DNA of 64,000 bases from Methylocaldum szegediense. Its GTDB lineage: Bacteria; Pseudomonadota; Gammaproteobacteria; Methylococcales; Methylococcaceae. The translations under genes were made by a program, and so were the position numbers. The stretch covers positions 3,105,001 to 3,169,000 of the forward strand of contig NZ_OX458333.1 of the NCBI RefSeq assembly GCF_949769195.1, written 5' to 3'. Every line of letters starts with the position of its first letter. Position 1 is the stretch's first letter. Below are positions 24,787-33,705 of the stretch, in pieces. The notes beneath the pieces are model-generated. The model made no database searches. It was not told where the DNA came from and worked only from the letters and a program-made list of their open reading frames with translations.

Positions 24787-25071
24787 TCAAGGCGGCGTTG
24801 GCGGCTGTTCCTGGCGGCCTTGCTGGTAGCCTTGGCGATAGGCGCGTTCCTCGCTCTGTTTGTGCTGGTCGTAGAGAAAACTGCCCACTAGTCCGGTGCC
24901 CGCGCCGATCGCTGCGCCTAGCCCTGCATTGCCGGCGATGGCGCCGATCGCTGCGCCTGCCGCTGCAGAACCGGTGGTGCCACTCAGCATTCGCTGCTCG
25001 CTGGGAGACATCCCGGCACATGCCGATAACAAGGCTACGCCCAAAAAGCTAACGAAAGGTCGTAATTTCAT
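24787..25071 (-). CDS. Small glycine-zipper lipoprotein
   Basis: A 94-residue lipoprotein with signal MKLRPFVSFLGVALLSAC (lipidated Cys18). Residues about 30-65 form a glycine zipper (GSAAAGAAIGAIAGNAGLGAAIGAG), and a Gln/Arg-rich tail (YRQGYQQGRQEQPPTPP) follows. Its layout parallels the lipoprotein at 19791-20213. It lies 25 bp downstream of the Rap1a-like gene on the same strand, so the two are probably cotranscribed. Confidence 0.85.
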   Translation of the reverse strand: MKLRPFVSFLGVALLSACAGMSPSEQRMLSGTTGSAAAGAAIGAIAGNAGLGAAIGAGTGLVGSFLYDQHKQSEERAYRQGYQQGRQEQPPTPP

Positions 25072-25096
25072 GGGTGTGGTCTCCCTTGCCTACGGT

Positions 25097-25516
25097 TCAT
25101 TTGGTCATGCCGGGTAGAGGTGTTTGCCTGCAGGGCCACCGTTCCGCCAAGAATCGGAACATCACGTCCACCGGTCGTTCGTTGTTGTACTCCGGGTGGG
25201 CTTGCGTCCACGACACGAACTCGGCGATCGCCTCTTGGCGGGTCGGCTTCGGATCGGGAGGGCACACCAAAGGTCGACTGTCGGGTCCGGAATGCTCGGA
25301 CTCGTGATAGTGGTAGGCGCCTACCAGGTAACCGGTACAGAAATGCACGGCAGCGACATTGAGCGGGTCGTCCGCGGGCGTCGTACAAAGGTCGATCAGA
25401 TCCTGCACGTTGCGGACCAAGAAATCCTCTTTCGCGGTCGCGGCCGAGACCACGGACAGGTGAATCAGGGCGGCCAGCAGCAAGAGTCCAGTGTTCGCCG
25501 AGATTTTGGATTGCAT
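25097..25516 (-). CDS. Rap1a/Tai-family periplasmic protein
   Basis: A 139-residue exported protein (signal peptide about 1-28, SVVSAATA). The mature part has the Rap1a/Tai pattern: DLIDLCTTP, HFCTGYLVGAYHY, VCPPDPKPTRQEAIAEFVSWTQAHPE and a final FRFLAERWPC, with the four Cys expected to pair. Rap1a and Rap2a are immunity proteins to type VI amidase effectors in Serratia; isolated homologues are common and often unlinked to effectors. No amidase effector gene is seen nearby, so an immunity role is not supported here. The start follows AGGAGG. Confidence 0.82.
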   Translation of the reverse strand: MQSKISANTGLLLLAALIHLSVVSAATAKEDFLVRNVQDLIDLCTTPADDPLNVAAVHFCTGYLVGAYHYHESEHSGPDSRPLVCPPDPKPTRQEAIAEFVSWTQAHPEYNNERPVDVMFRFLAERWPCRQTPLPGMTK

Positions 25517-25849
25517 GGATGAACCTCCTTGAAGCCGTGTGACACGGAATGGGACTCGATCGGCATTTCGCCGTCGGCCTTAGTGCCTTTCTCCATCCAT
25601 GACAATTCGACTTTCGCGGCATCGACGGAGTTCGAGCGCTTTGGCTGGATTTTGGCGTTCCACGCGGTCGCGTCGGCGAGGCGGCATCAATTGCCGTTAT
25701 AGATGTGTTGAATCCTTCATCGTCAGGAAAAGAGCATGGCCATAAGCCGGTGATGACGAAATCCTGTGCGAGTTGAATGCGGCGCGGTTGGATGCCATAT
25801 CCTGAGTTGTCTGCAATTCCCGAAAATCCTGCTTAGGAGACGAAAACCC

Positions 25850-27577
25850 GTGCAAACCGTAAATGCCGTCGTTCGGTTCTGCCGAATCGTGGGCTTCTGG
25901 ATCGCCTTCCTGGCTATCCAGCCGGTCCAGGCCGGAACGTACGACCTCGTTATAGACAAGAAGACATTAAATGTGACCGGGCAGGAGAGTACCGGCATCG
26001 CGGTCAACGGCTCGTTTCCGGCGCCTACCTTGCGCTGGCGGGAGGGGGAAGATGTGGTCCTGCGCGTGACCAATCGCTTGGACGAAGAGACCTCGATTCA
26101 CTGGCACGGCATCGTGCTCCCTTACGACATGGACGGCGTGCCCGGCATCAGTTTTCCCGGCATTCCGCCCGGCGAAACCTTCACCTACCGGTTCAAGCTC
26201 AGCCAGAGCGGAACCTACTGGTATCACGGACATTCGGCGCTGCAGGAACAAGTGGGGCTCCTCGGTGCGATCATCATCGATCCCGCGCGGGGTGAAACCG
26301 AGGACTACGATCGTGAATACACGGTGATTCTGTCGGACTGGTCGGATGAGAACCCTCATCGGGTGCTTTCGAAGCTGAAAAAGCAGAGCGATTATTACAA
26401 CTTCCAAAAGCGCACCGTGTTCGATTTCTTCCGCGATATCTCCGACAAGGGAGTCAAGGAGACCATGGCCGACCGTTTGGCCTGGGGCGAAATGCGGATG
26501 GACCCGACCGACATCGCCGATGTCACCGGCTACACCTACACTTTCCTGGTCAACGGTCAAGGTCCCGATGCCAACTGGACGGCTCTGTTCAAGCCGGGCG
26601 AACGTATCCGGCTTCGCTTTATCAATGCCGCGGCTATGACCTATTTCGACGTGAGAATACCGGGACTTAGGATGCGGGTCATCCAGGCGGACGGACAGGA
26701 TGTGGAGCCGGTCGAGGTAGACGAATTCCGAATTGCCGTCGCGGAGACCTATGATGTGCTGGTCGAGCCGCGCGAAGCGAAAGCCTATACCGTTTTTGCG
26801 GAAGCCATGGACCGAAGCGGTTACGCCCGAGCGACCCTGGCACCGTGTCCGGGCATGAAGGCGGAGGTCCCGCCGCTGCGGCCCCGGCCCTTAGTGACAC
26901 TGGCCGAGATGGCGGTAGCCCACGGCATGGATCACGGCTCCGGAGCTGGTCCGCATGCAGCCATGGCGCATTCGCCGCAAACGGAAACCCGGACGCATGG
27001 CGGCCATGAAGGTCACGATATGGCGGGCATGAATCATTCCTCGATGCCGGAGATGAATCACGCCATGTCTCCGCACGCTGGCCACGAAGGTCATGCTATG
27101 GCGGAGCCCAGCGAAGAACACGCCCACACGGGGCAACGGGTGCTATCGTATGCCGATCTCAAGAGCGCGGAGAAACACGCCGATTGGCGCGAACCCGAAC
27201 GGGAAATCATTCTGCGCCTCACGGGGACGATGAACCGCTATATCTGGTCCATCAACGGCCAGAAGTATTCCGAGGCCGAGCCGATACGCCTCAAATACGG
27301 CGAGCGGGTGCGGTTTACCTACATCAACGAGACCATGATGAATCACCCGATACACCTGCACGGCATGTGGCAGGACCTGGATACCGGCAAGGGGCCGTTC
27401 AATCCGCGCAAACACGTGGTCAATGTAAAGCCGGGCGAAACCGTGCATGTCGACGTGCCGGTGGACGCACCGGGCGAATGGGCGTTTCACTGCCATTTGG
27501 TCTATCACATGGAAACCGGGATGTTCCGCAAGATCATCGTCGAGCATCCGGAGATGCCGTCGGAAAAGGGAGCATGA
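25850..27577 (+). CDS. copA: Copper-resistance multicopper oxidase CopA
   Basis: A 575-residue periplasmic laccase-like oxidase involved in copper tolerance, probably oxidising Cu(I). All copper-site motifs are present: HWHG, HGHSALQEQ, HPIHLHGMW and the C-terminal HCHLVYHMETGM (T1 site). The GTG at 25850 is preferred: it follows AGGAG and begins a signal peptide ending QPVQA. An ATG at 25766 would add 28 residues that look untranslated. Residues about 365-435 form a His/Met-rich insert with MDHGSG, HGGHEGHDMAGMNH and HAGHEGHAM, probably binding extra copper. Its stop overlaps the copB start by 4 bp. Confidence 0.95.
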   Translation: MQTVNAVVRFCRIVGFWIAFLAIQPVQAGTYDLVIDKKTLNVTGQESTGIAVNGSFPAPTLRWREGEDVVLRVTNRLDEETSIHWHGIVLPYDMDGVPGISFPGIPPGETFTYRFKLSQSGTYWYHGHSALQEQVGLLGAIIIDPARGETEDYDREYTVILSDWSDENPHRVLSKLKKQSDYYNFQKRTVFDFFRDISDKGVKETMADRLAWGEMRMDPTDIADVTGYTYTFLVNGQGPDANWTALFKPGERIRLRFINAAAMTYFDVRIPGLRMRVIQADGQDVEPVEVDEFRIAVAETYDVLVEPREAKAYTVFAEAMDRSGYARATLAPCPGMKAEVPPLRPRPLVTLAEMAVAHGMDHGSGAGPHAAMAHSPQTETRTHGGHEGHDMAGMNHSSMPEMNHAMSPHAGHEGHAMAEPSEEHAHTGQRVLSYADLKSAEKHADWREPEREIILRLTGTMNRYIWSINGQKYSEAEPIRLKYGERVRFTYINETMMNHPIHLHGMWQDLDTGKGPFNPRKHVVNVKPGETVHVDVPVDAPGEWAFHCHLVYHMETGMFRKIIVEHPEMPSEKGA

Positions 27578-28281
27578 GAGTGATTCCAAGTCTCGAACCG
27601 CATCGAATTCCAGTTCGAGCCGCGGCGTTCTTGGCCCTGCTCGCCAGTGGTCATGCGGCCGCTCAAATGGACGATGCGATCTATAACTATCTCAAGCTCG
27701 AACGGTTCGAGTACGAGGGGAACGGCGACATTCACCTGTTTAAATGGGATATCGAGGGCTGGATCGGCAGTGACTACAACAAGCTGTGGGTGAAAAGCGA
27801 AGGCGACTACGTCTTCGATCAGAATATCTTCGGGCGGGCCGATCTCCAGCTGCTTTACAGCAGAAACATCGCCACTTTCTGGGATGCTCAGATCGGCATC
27901 CGCCGCGCTTTCGAGCCGGAACGTACCTTCGACGCCGTCATTGGCATCCAAGGGCTCGCGCCTTATTTTTTAGAGACCGAAGCGGCGATGTTCATCAGCG
28001 AAAACGGCAACGTCCTCGGCCGCTTCAAGCTGGCCTACGAGCTTTTGCTGACCCAACGGCTCATCGCTCAGCCCCGGATCGAAATCAACGTGTCCGCGGA
28101 CGACATCGAGAACCGTGGTGTGAAGGCGGGCATCACCGAATTCGAAGCGGGACTCAGGCTGCGCTACGAAATCGTGCGGGAGTTCGCGCCTTATATCGGC
28201 TTCGATTACGTCGAAGAACAATCGCTTAGGGCGCACAAGCACAGCGTAAGGGCGGTGGCCGGTATCAGGGCTTGGTTTTAA
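27574..28281 (+). CDS. copB: Copper-resistance outer-membrane protein CopB
   Basis: A 235-residue CopB-family outer-membrane beta-barrel protein. The signal peptide ends GHAAAQ. The mature start MDDAIYNYLKLERFEYEGN and the blocks FKWDIEGWIGSDYNKLWVKSEGD, YSRNIATFWDAQIGIR and IGFDYVEEQ are typical; it ends in the aromatic RAWF as barrels do. The ATG overlaps the copA stop (ATGA), so the two are translationally coupled. The His/Met-rich N-terminal extension found in many CopB proteins is absent, making this a short version. Confidence 0.93.
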   Translation: MRVIPSLEPHRIPVRAAAFLALLASGHAAAQMDDAIYNYLKLERFEYEGNGDIHLFKWDIEGWIGSDYNKLWVKSEGDYVFDQNIFGRADLQLLYSRNIATFWDAQIGIRRAFEPERTFDAVIGIQGLAPYFLETEAAMFISENGNVLGRFKLAYELLLTQRLIAQPRIEINVSADDIENRGVKAGITEFEAGLRLRYEIVREFAPYIGFDYVEEQSLRAHKHSVRAVAGIRAWF

Positions 28282-28496
28282 GAGCCTTTCGGCGGGCCGT
28301 TCGGTTCTGGCTTTTCGACTAGTGCAGGGCAGGCCCGTCGCAGGTTTTTGGGGACCAACCGTGAAGTCCCTGGAATGCTTCCACTTTCGAAGCAGAATGC
28401 AGCACGGGTTGGTACCCCTGGTCGCTGACCCGCCGCCGCGGCGTGAGGCTTAATGCGTTGTTCTGGTATCGCTGGCTAAGGGGATAGGGCGGTTAC

Positions 28497-28531
28497 TTTT
28501 CCACAAAAGCTGTGGAGCGGCTTGTGGATAA
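28497..28531. promoter_or_regulatory. DnaA-box-like cluster
   Basis: TTTTCCACA at 28497-28505 fits the TTWTNCACA consensus, and TTATCCACA (reverse strand, 28523-28531) is a perfect DnaA box. A weaker match (CGCTCCACA, reverse) lies between them at 28511-28519. They stand about 80 bp upstream of the LON-domain gene. This could be chance, a DnaA-controlled promoter, or a DnaA-titrating site. Confidence 0.4.
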
Positions 28532-28613
28532 TCATGTGAAACACTACATATAGTCATGCAATTTCCGAGACTTAGCGAATGTGTCTAAATTTCGAACAGA
28601 AATGAAAGGGTCT

Positions 28614-29300
28614 ATGAACATTGAAAAAAACGCTATGCCCACACATCGTTTCGTCTTACCTTTTGAACGTTTACCGGCCACGCTGCCGATTTTTCCGTTG
28701 CGCAATGCTGTCGTGATGCCGGGGGCTCAGTTACCCTTGAATGTTTTCGAGCCGCGTTACCTGAACTTGGTTTTCGACAGCTTGGGCGCAGAACGCATGA
28801 TTGGCATGGTGCAGCCCGATTCCGCTGCCAAGGGGGAGCATCAGCCGAAGCTGTATCGAACCGGAACGGCGGCACGCATCAGCTCGTTCAGCGAGACCCC
28901 GGATGGCCGCTTGCTGATCGTGTTGACCGGTGTTTGCCGCTTCGACATCCGCGAAGAAATTCCGACCACTCGAGGTTATCGCCGTGTCGTTCCGGACTGG
29001 GATCGGTTCCGGGACGATTACGAGTTGTCCGGGCCCGTTCCTGGCGATCCAGGAAAGATCATGGAATTGCTGAAGGAATATTTCCAGCGAAAGAACCTGA
29101 ATCCCAATTGGCCAGTCCTGACTCAGCTGCCTTTGCCCGTTTTGGTGAACGTCCTAATCACCCAATTGCCTTTCGACGTGCCGGAACGTCAGGCTCTGGT
29201 GGAAACGGTCAGCATCGAGGAGCGTTACGCCAAGCTGTTGGGGTTGTTGGAATTCGAGATGGTCGCGGCCCGTGTCGGCACCGATGCCAAGCCGCACTGA
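28614..29300 (+). CDS. LON substrate-binding-domain protein
   Basis: A 228-residue stand-alone LON N-terminal (PUA-like) domain, without the AAA or protease parts of Lon. It contains the typical LPIFPLRNAVVMPGAQLPLNVFEPRYL opening, the IGMVQP strand, the GTAARISSFSETPDGRLLIVLTGVCRF block and the helical C-terminus VSIEERYAKLLGLLE. Such proteins are common in proteobacteria with unknown role. The ATG at 28614 follows AAAGGG; other Met codons 11 residues up or 7 down are possible. The HAD gene overlaps its end by 17 bp. Confidence 0.88.
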   Translation: MNIEKNAMPTHRFVLPFERLPATLPIFPLRNAVVMPGAQLPLNVFEPRYLNLVFDSLGAERMIGMVQPDSAAKGEHQPKLYRTGTAARISSFSETPDGRLLIVLTGVCRFDIREEIPTTRGYRRVVPDWDRFRDDYELSGPVPGDPGKIMELLKEYFQRKNLNPNWPVLTQLPLPVLVNVLITQLPFDVPERQALVETVSIEERYAKLLGLLEFEMVAARVGTDAKPH

Positions 29301-29931
29301 GCCCGCGCTGACGCAGCTGGGATCCGAACCGGGTTCCGAGCCCATTGCCGGCGTCATTTTCGACATGGACGGAACCTTGGTCGACTCCGGCCTCGATTTC
29401 GCCGCCATGCGTCGTGAGATGGGTCTGCCGGACGGCGTTCCGTTGGTGGAAACCATGGAGAATCTGCCGGAAGCGGAGGCCGACCGATGCCGGGCCATCC
29501 TCCGGCGGCACGAGGAGGCTGGCGCCGCGCGGGCGGTTGTGCTGCCGGGCGTGTACCAATTTCTGGATCGCTTGCGCCGCCAGGGCATCCGCCGGGCAGT
29601 GTTTACCCGCAATAGCCGGGCGGTGACCGACACGACCCTAGCCCGCTGCGGCTTGAACTTCGATCTGGTGCTGACGCGGGACGACGGTCCTATAAAACCC
29701 GATCCCTGGGCGATCCACCATATCTGCGAGACCTGGGGCGTTGCTCCGGCACGCGTCGCGGTGATCGGCGATTACCGTTTCGACATCGAAGCCGGGATCC
29801 GCGCCGGGGCGAGGACGGTGCTCTTCACCCGCGGCCGCCCTCGAGAAAGTTTGCCGGGTGCGGAGCTGGCCGAGTATTTCCTGGAAAGTTTTCAGGAGGC
29901 CGATCCGCTGTTGCGCTGGCTCGGACTATGA
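29284..29931 (+). CDS. HAD-family phosphatase
   Basis: A 215-residue HAD hydrolase, phosphoglycolate-phosphatase-like. Motif I is FDMDGTLVDS with nucleophile Asp, motif II FTRNSRA (Thr), motif III IKPDP (Lys) and motif IV VIGDYRFDIEAG (acidic pair). The cap is the small helical type. It starts inside the LON-domain gene, so the two are coupled. Substrate is unknown. Confidence 0.9.
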   Translation: MPSRTEPALTQLGSEPGSEPIAGVIFDMDGTLVDSGLDFAAMRREMGLPDGVPLVETMENLPEAEADRCRAILRRHEEAGAARAVVLPGVYQFLDRLRRQGIRRAVFTRNSRAVTDTTLARCGLNFDLVLTRDDGPIKPDPWAIHHICETWGVAPARVAVIGDYRFDIEAGIRAGARTVLFTRGRPRESLPGAELAEYFLESFQEADPLLRWLGL

Positions 29932-29996
29932 GTTCTTGTCTTGCCCTCTGGAGACCGAGAGCCGACCTCGGTCGGTAGCGACACGCGTCGACAGGT

Positions 29997-31040
29997 TCAG
30001 GGCGAACGGGCTGCGGGGGCAAGCTCCTCACACACAGCCCGAAGCGCATTCCGAAAATCAGTAAAAGCATCATCCCAGGTACGCGGCCTATGCAGCAGCA
30101 GCCGAGCGCGAAATCGGCGTCTCAGTGCAGAGTCCGACAGCAATCGTTCCGAATCACTTCTAAAGGCGTTGCGATCGGCGACGGGGGCTATCAAGCCGGT
30201 CTCTTCGTGTCGCACGATCCGTCTGGCTTCGCCGACATCCGTGGTCACGGTGGGTAGACCCACGGCTGCCGCTTCTGCCAAAGCCATGCCGTAAGCTTCG
30301 TATCGGCTGGCGAACGCGAAAACATCCATTTCCCCTAGTAGCCGTGCTAGTTCCGGTGGTTCCAGGACGCCGTGCAGTCTGACCCGGGTTTGTAAGCCGA
30401 GCTCCCTGACACGTGAGCGGAAGAACTCGGCGTAGCCCGCGTCCATCCGCTCGTCGCCCGCCAAATGCCAAACCCAATCGTAATGTCGGAGGTCAGCCAA
30501 AGTCTCGAGCAACTCGCTCAGCCCCTTGGCCGGCAGGAAATTGGCGACGGTTACCACATGAACGGTTCGCGCCTCGTCCGGCTCGCTCCAGGGTCTTCTT
30601 GTGCCTGGAAACGCATCATCGACGCCGGGCTCGCAAAGCTGGACGTTCAGGCCCGGGAAACGCCGCTCGAGGAAACGCCGAACGGACAGGCCGGTCGTGA
30701 TGAAAAATCGGCAGCGCCGCGCCGCGCTGTCGAAGCGCTCCTCCTCGACTCGGCGCTGATCCGAGTGAAGCAGCGGATTTAGAAAAGGGACATAATGCGC
30801 CAAAATCCCTTGCGCCGCTCCATTCCCGACCGATGGGCAATTCGATAAGTTTTCCAGAAGCAGGCTGTCCCACAGCACGATCGCGTCCCGAGGCAAGGAC
30901 GGGACGCGGCCGTTCGGCGCGAGCTCGACGGTCTCGAGCGGAAAGCCGCCATCGCGCGCCAGGGCGATTATCCGGCGATTGAAGACATTGCCGCCGGACG
31001 GATAGGCGTCGAGCGGCGGATGAAGAAAGACGAATCTCAT
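29997..31040 (-). CDS. Glycosyltransferase, GT4-like
   Basis: A 347-residue glycosyltransferase of the GT-B fold. The C-terminal domain shows VTVANFLPAKGLSELLETL, WHLAGDE and the retaining-enzyme motif EAYGMALAEAAAVGLPTVTTDVG (E-x7-E). The N-terminal acceptor domain begins MRFVFLHPPLDAYPSGGNVFNRR. The ATG at 31040 follows AAAGGA and its codon lies only 23 bp from the divergent start at 31064. The donor and acceptor are unknown; neighbours suggest lipid or glycan work. Confidence 0.9.
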   Translation of the reverse strand: MRFVFLHPPLDAYPSGGNVFNRRIIALARDGGFPLETVELAPNGRVPSLPRDAIVLWDSLLLENLSNCPSVGNGAAQGILAHYVPFLNPLLHSDQRRVEEERFDSAARRCRFFITTGLSVRRFLERRFPGLNVQLCEPGVDDAFPGTRRPWSEPDEARTVHVVTVANFLPAKGLSELLETLADLRHYDWVWHLAGDERMDAGYAEFFRSRVRELGLQTRVRLHGVLEPPELARLLGEMDVFAFASRYEAYGMALAEAAAVGLPTVTTDVGEARRIVRHEETGLIAPVADRNAFRSDSERLLSDSALRRRFRARLLLHRPRTWDDAFTDFRNALRAVCEELAPAARSP

Positions 31041-31063
31041 TCCTTTCAACCGAAACAACCAGA

Positions 31064-31753
31064 ATGAATCATACGTTATCTTTTGAATCCAGATTGGTCG
31101 AATGGAGCGACCGCCATGCGATGCTGATGCTCCTTGCAATCGGAGGGTTGTGGTTCCAAGTGCCGCCCGAATTGCTCGCGGCGATGGCCGCCGCCTCGTT
31201 CCTCGGCTTGATCCGGCAGTTCCATCGCGAATGGACGCCCGCCCGGGTGTTCGGTGCGGCCAACGCGGTCACGCTGGCTCGGCTGGCCGGCACGTTTTTT
31301 TTGCTGCTTTTTCCGATCGAGAACGGCTGGTTTTTGGCGGCCCTCGCGCTAATCATCCTGAATGCCGACGGCGTGGACGGCTGGCTGGCCCGGCGTCGTG
31401 GCCTCTCTTCCGCTTTCGGCGAGTGCTTCGACAATGAAGTAGATGCCTTCTTTTTTTTGTGTCTATGCGTGCTCGTCTACAAGCGCGCGGATCTCGGCTC
31501 CTGGGTGCTGTTTCCGGGCGCCTTGCGTTATTTGTTCGTACTGTACATTAGAGTCGCCGGGCCGCCTCGACGCGTCGCGGCCGGCAACCGGCTCACCCGC
31601 GTCGTTTCGGTGATCGCTTTCATCGTTTTCATCCTGTGCCTGTTGCCCGTCGACCTATACTGCGCCAGCGCGGCGGCGACGGCTACGGCGGCTTTATGTA
31701 TCTCGTTCCTCTATTCCCTGATTCAACTTTATCGGCCCACAGTCCCGGAGTGA
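31064..31753 (+). CDS. CDP-alcohol phosphatidyltransferase family protein
   Basis: A 229-residue membrane enzyme that would transfer a phosphatidyl or similar group from a CDP-linked donor to an alcohol. The family motif D-G-x2-A-R-x8-G-x3-D-x3-D is complete in DGWLARRRGLSSAFGECFDN followed by EVD (about residues 105-127). Membrane helices surround it and extend to residue 215. The following methyltransferase gene begins 4 bp after the stop, so the genes are cotranscribed. The exact lipid product cannot be inferred. Confidence 0.88.
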   Translation: MNHTLSFESRLVEWSDRHAMLMLLAIGGLWFQVPPELLAAMAAASFLGLIRQFHREWTPARVFGAANAVTLARLAGTFFLLLFPIENGWFLAALALIILNADGVDGWLARRRGLSSAFGECFDNEVDAFFFLCLCVLVYKRADLGSWVLFPGALRYLFVLYIRVAGPPRRVAAGNRLTRVVSVIAFIVFILCLLPVDLYCASAAATATAALCISFLYSLIQLYRPTVPE

Positions 31754-31757
31754 TGTC

Positions 31758-32507
31758 ATGCCTCTCCGCACCACGCCGATAAAAAATTTGGACGATGTTC
31801 GGGCGTTTTTCGATCGTCTCGCGCCGGCTTATCGCGACTGCCACGGTAGAGCGGAAAAGCTTCTGCGCTATCGGCTCGGCATCATCGCCCGTCTGCTGGA
31901 AGGCACTGAGCGCGGCGTCCTGGTCGAAATCGGGTGCGGCACCGGGATGCACTTGTTTCCTTTGGCTGAGATGTTCGAACGCGTGCACGGCACCGATCTT
32001 TCGCCTGTCATGATCGAGCAGGCGGAGAGTCTCCGTCTCCGGCATCCACGGGCGGAGCGCATTCGTTTGAGCGTGGCTCCCGCGGAAAGCTTGACCCCAG
32101 TGGGCGATGCCGAAGCGGATGCGGTGCTTTGCGTGGGCGCATTGGAACACATGCTCGACCAGCGTCAGGTATTGCGTGAAGTTTTCCGCGTGCTCAAATC
32201 CGGCGGTGTCTTCGTGTGTCTCACGCCGAACGCCGATTACGTCTGGTACACCAGACTGGCCCCCTGGCTGAAACTCGACACCCGGCATCTCAGCACGGAT
32301 CGATTTCTCGGGCGCAAGGAGCTGAGCGAGTTGCTCGGTTCCGCCGGATTCGAGGTCGAGCGCGTCGGCTTTTGGACCTTCATCCCGCGCGGCGACATGC
32401 CGGCTTATCTTGGCCGGTTTCTGACACTGCTGGACGGGGTTGGACGCCTCCTGCGCATTCCGTCCTTTCGCGGCGGGCTCTACTGCCGCGCAGTCAAGCG
32501 CAGCTGA
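31758..32507 (+). CDS. SAM-dependent methyltransferase
   Basis: A 249-residue class I methyltransferase. SAM-binding motif I is VLVEIGCGTGMHLFPLAE (about residues 54-71); the acidic loop GTDLSPVMIEQAE and motif AVLCVGALEHMLD with VLKSGGVFVCLTPN follow. It resembles UbiE/Coq5-like enzymes in layout. It sits between a CDP-alcohol transferase and another methyltransferase. The substrate is unknown, though an isoprenoid quinone or membrane lipid would suit the context. Confidence 0.88.
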   Translation: MPLRTTPIKNLDDVRAFFDRLAPAYRDCHGRAEKLLRYRLGIIARLLEGTERGVLVEIGCGTGMHLFPLAEMFERVHGTDLSPVMIEQAESLRLRHPRAERIRLSVAPAESLTPVGDAEADAVLCVGALEHMLDQRQVLREVFRVLKSGGVFVCLTPNADYVWYTRLAPWLKLDTRHLSTDRFLGRKELSELLGSAGFEVERVGFWTFIPRGDMPAYLGRFLTLLDGVGRLLRIPSFRGGLYCRAVKRS

Positions 32508-32626
32508 TCGATCGGCGCCAAGCCCTTCGGGTTATCATTACGCCCGCTCCCCGGCCGGGCCTTCGTGTCGATCGAATGTGCCGGGCACCCGAACCGATTT
32601 TCCGTTTCCGAACCCTAACGACAAAA

Positions 32627-33541
32627 ATGCTGTATTACCTCGAACCGAACAAAGATTACCGAAACGATAGCCTGCGCCATGGCGTCGACTTTTCCCCGGA
32701 AGACATTCGCGTCGATACCGCGAAGCACTACGACGACTGCTACTGGGATTACCGAACCGCCTGGTTCAACAACGAAAATCTGGCCTTACATTACGGCTAT
32801 TGGGACAAGAACACCAAGACCCACGCCGAGGCCTTGCTAAACAAGAATCGTATCCTCGCCGAAATCGCCGACATCAAGCCGGAGGATCATGTTCTGGACG
32901 CGGGATGCGGCATCGGCGGCAGTTCGATCTGGCTGGCGAAGCACGTGGGCTGCAGAGCTACCGGCATCACCGTCAGCGCCAAGCAGGTCGAACATGCGAA
33001 GCGCAACGCCAAGCGTCACGGCGTTTCCGACAAGGTGGATTTCTACGAGGCCGATTTCTGCAAGACGCCGTTTCCGGACGAATCTTTCGACGTGGTTTGG
33101 GCCGTCGAAAGCAGTTGCTATGCGATCGACAAACGCGATTTCTTCAGGGAGTCCTACCGCCTGCTGCGCAAGGGCGGCACCCTGATCGCCTGCGACGGCT
33201 ATACGACACGCCGGGAGTTCAACGAGGAGGAATGGCGGGCGGTCATGGACTGCCTGAACGGATGGGCCGTGCCTAATCTCGCCAGCGTCGAGGAATACCA
33301 GGCCGGGATGGAAGAGTGCGGATTCCGCGACGTGCACATTACCGAGGCCACGGCCGAGACCATGCCCTCGTCCCGCAGGATGTACCGGATCGCCTTATGG
33401 ACCTACCCCATGCAGTTGACCATGCAGTGGCTAGGACTCCGCAGCAAGGCCCAGACCGCGAACTTCAAGGTGGCGCTCGCCCAGTACAAGGTATTCCGGG
33501 ACGGTTTGGTCCGCTATTGCATTTTCCGCGCGAAAAAATAA
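32627..33541 (+). CDS. SAM-dependent methyltransferase, tocopherol/sterol-MT-like
   Basis: A 304-residue methyltransferase. Motif I is VLDAGCGIGGSSIWLAKH (about residues 86-103), then GITVSAKQVEHAKRNAKRHG and FDVVWAVESSCYAIDKRDFFRESYRLLRKGG. The GITVS/S-Q and WAVESS-Y pattern resembles gamma-tocopherol and sterol C-24 methyltransferases, which act on lipids. The start at 32627 has no clear ribosome site and a later Met is possible. It is about 120 bp after the previous methyltransferase. A dispersed repeat begins right at its stop codon. Confidence 0.88.
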   Translation: MLYYLEPNKDYRNDSLRHGVDFSPEDIRVDTAKHYDDCYWDYRTAWFNNENLALHYGYWDKNTKTHAEALLNKNRILAEIADIKPEDHVLDAGCGIGGSSIWLAKHVGCRATGITVSAKQVEHAKRNAKRHGVSDKVDFYEADFCKTPFPDESFDVVWAVESSCYAIDKRDFFRESYRLLRKGGTLIACDGYTTRREFNEEEWRAVMDCLNGWAVPNLASVEEYQAGMEECGFRDVHITEATAETMPSSRRMYRIALWTYPMQLTMQWLGLRSKAQTANFKVALAQYKVFRDGLVRYCIFRAKK

Positions 33542-33610
33542 TTCCAAATCGCTTTCGATAAGGCATGAATTTTTGTAGGGTGGGTTACGCTGCGCTAACC
33601 CACCCTCTCA
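33541..33610 (+). repeat. Dispersed repeat, copy 1 (ATTCCAAATCGCTTTC...)
   Basis: The sequence ATTCCAAATCGCTTTC, a variable A-rich spacer, then TTTGTAGGGTGGGTTA recurs in reverse orientation at 50073-50139. It carries a hairpin (GGTGGGTTA / TAACCCACC). A fragment of a REP-associated transposase lies about 100 bp away. Confidence 0.85.
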
Positions 33611-33705
33611 TAGCCCAGTCAAGTCCCCAATTTTGGGTTTCACAGAATCCTCTTTGCCTGCTCGTAGGGCGCAATAGCGTACTCGCGTATTGCGCCGCAC
33701 GAATT

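Noticed and set aside
25097-25516. Type VI immunity function for the Rap1a-like protein
   Set aside because: No amidase effector or type VI genes nearby; stand-alone homologues are widespread, so only the family name is kept.
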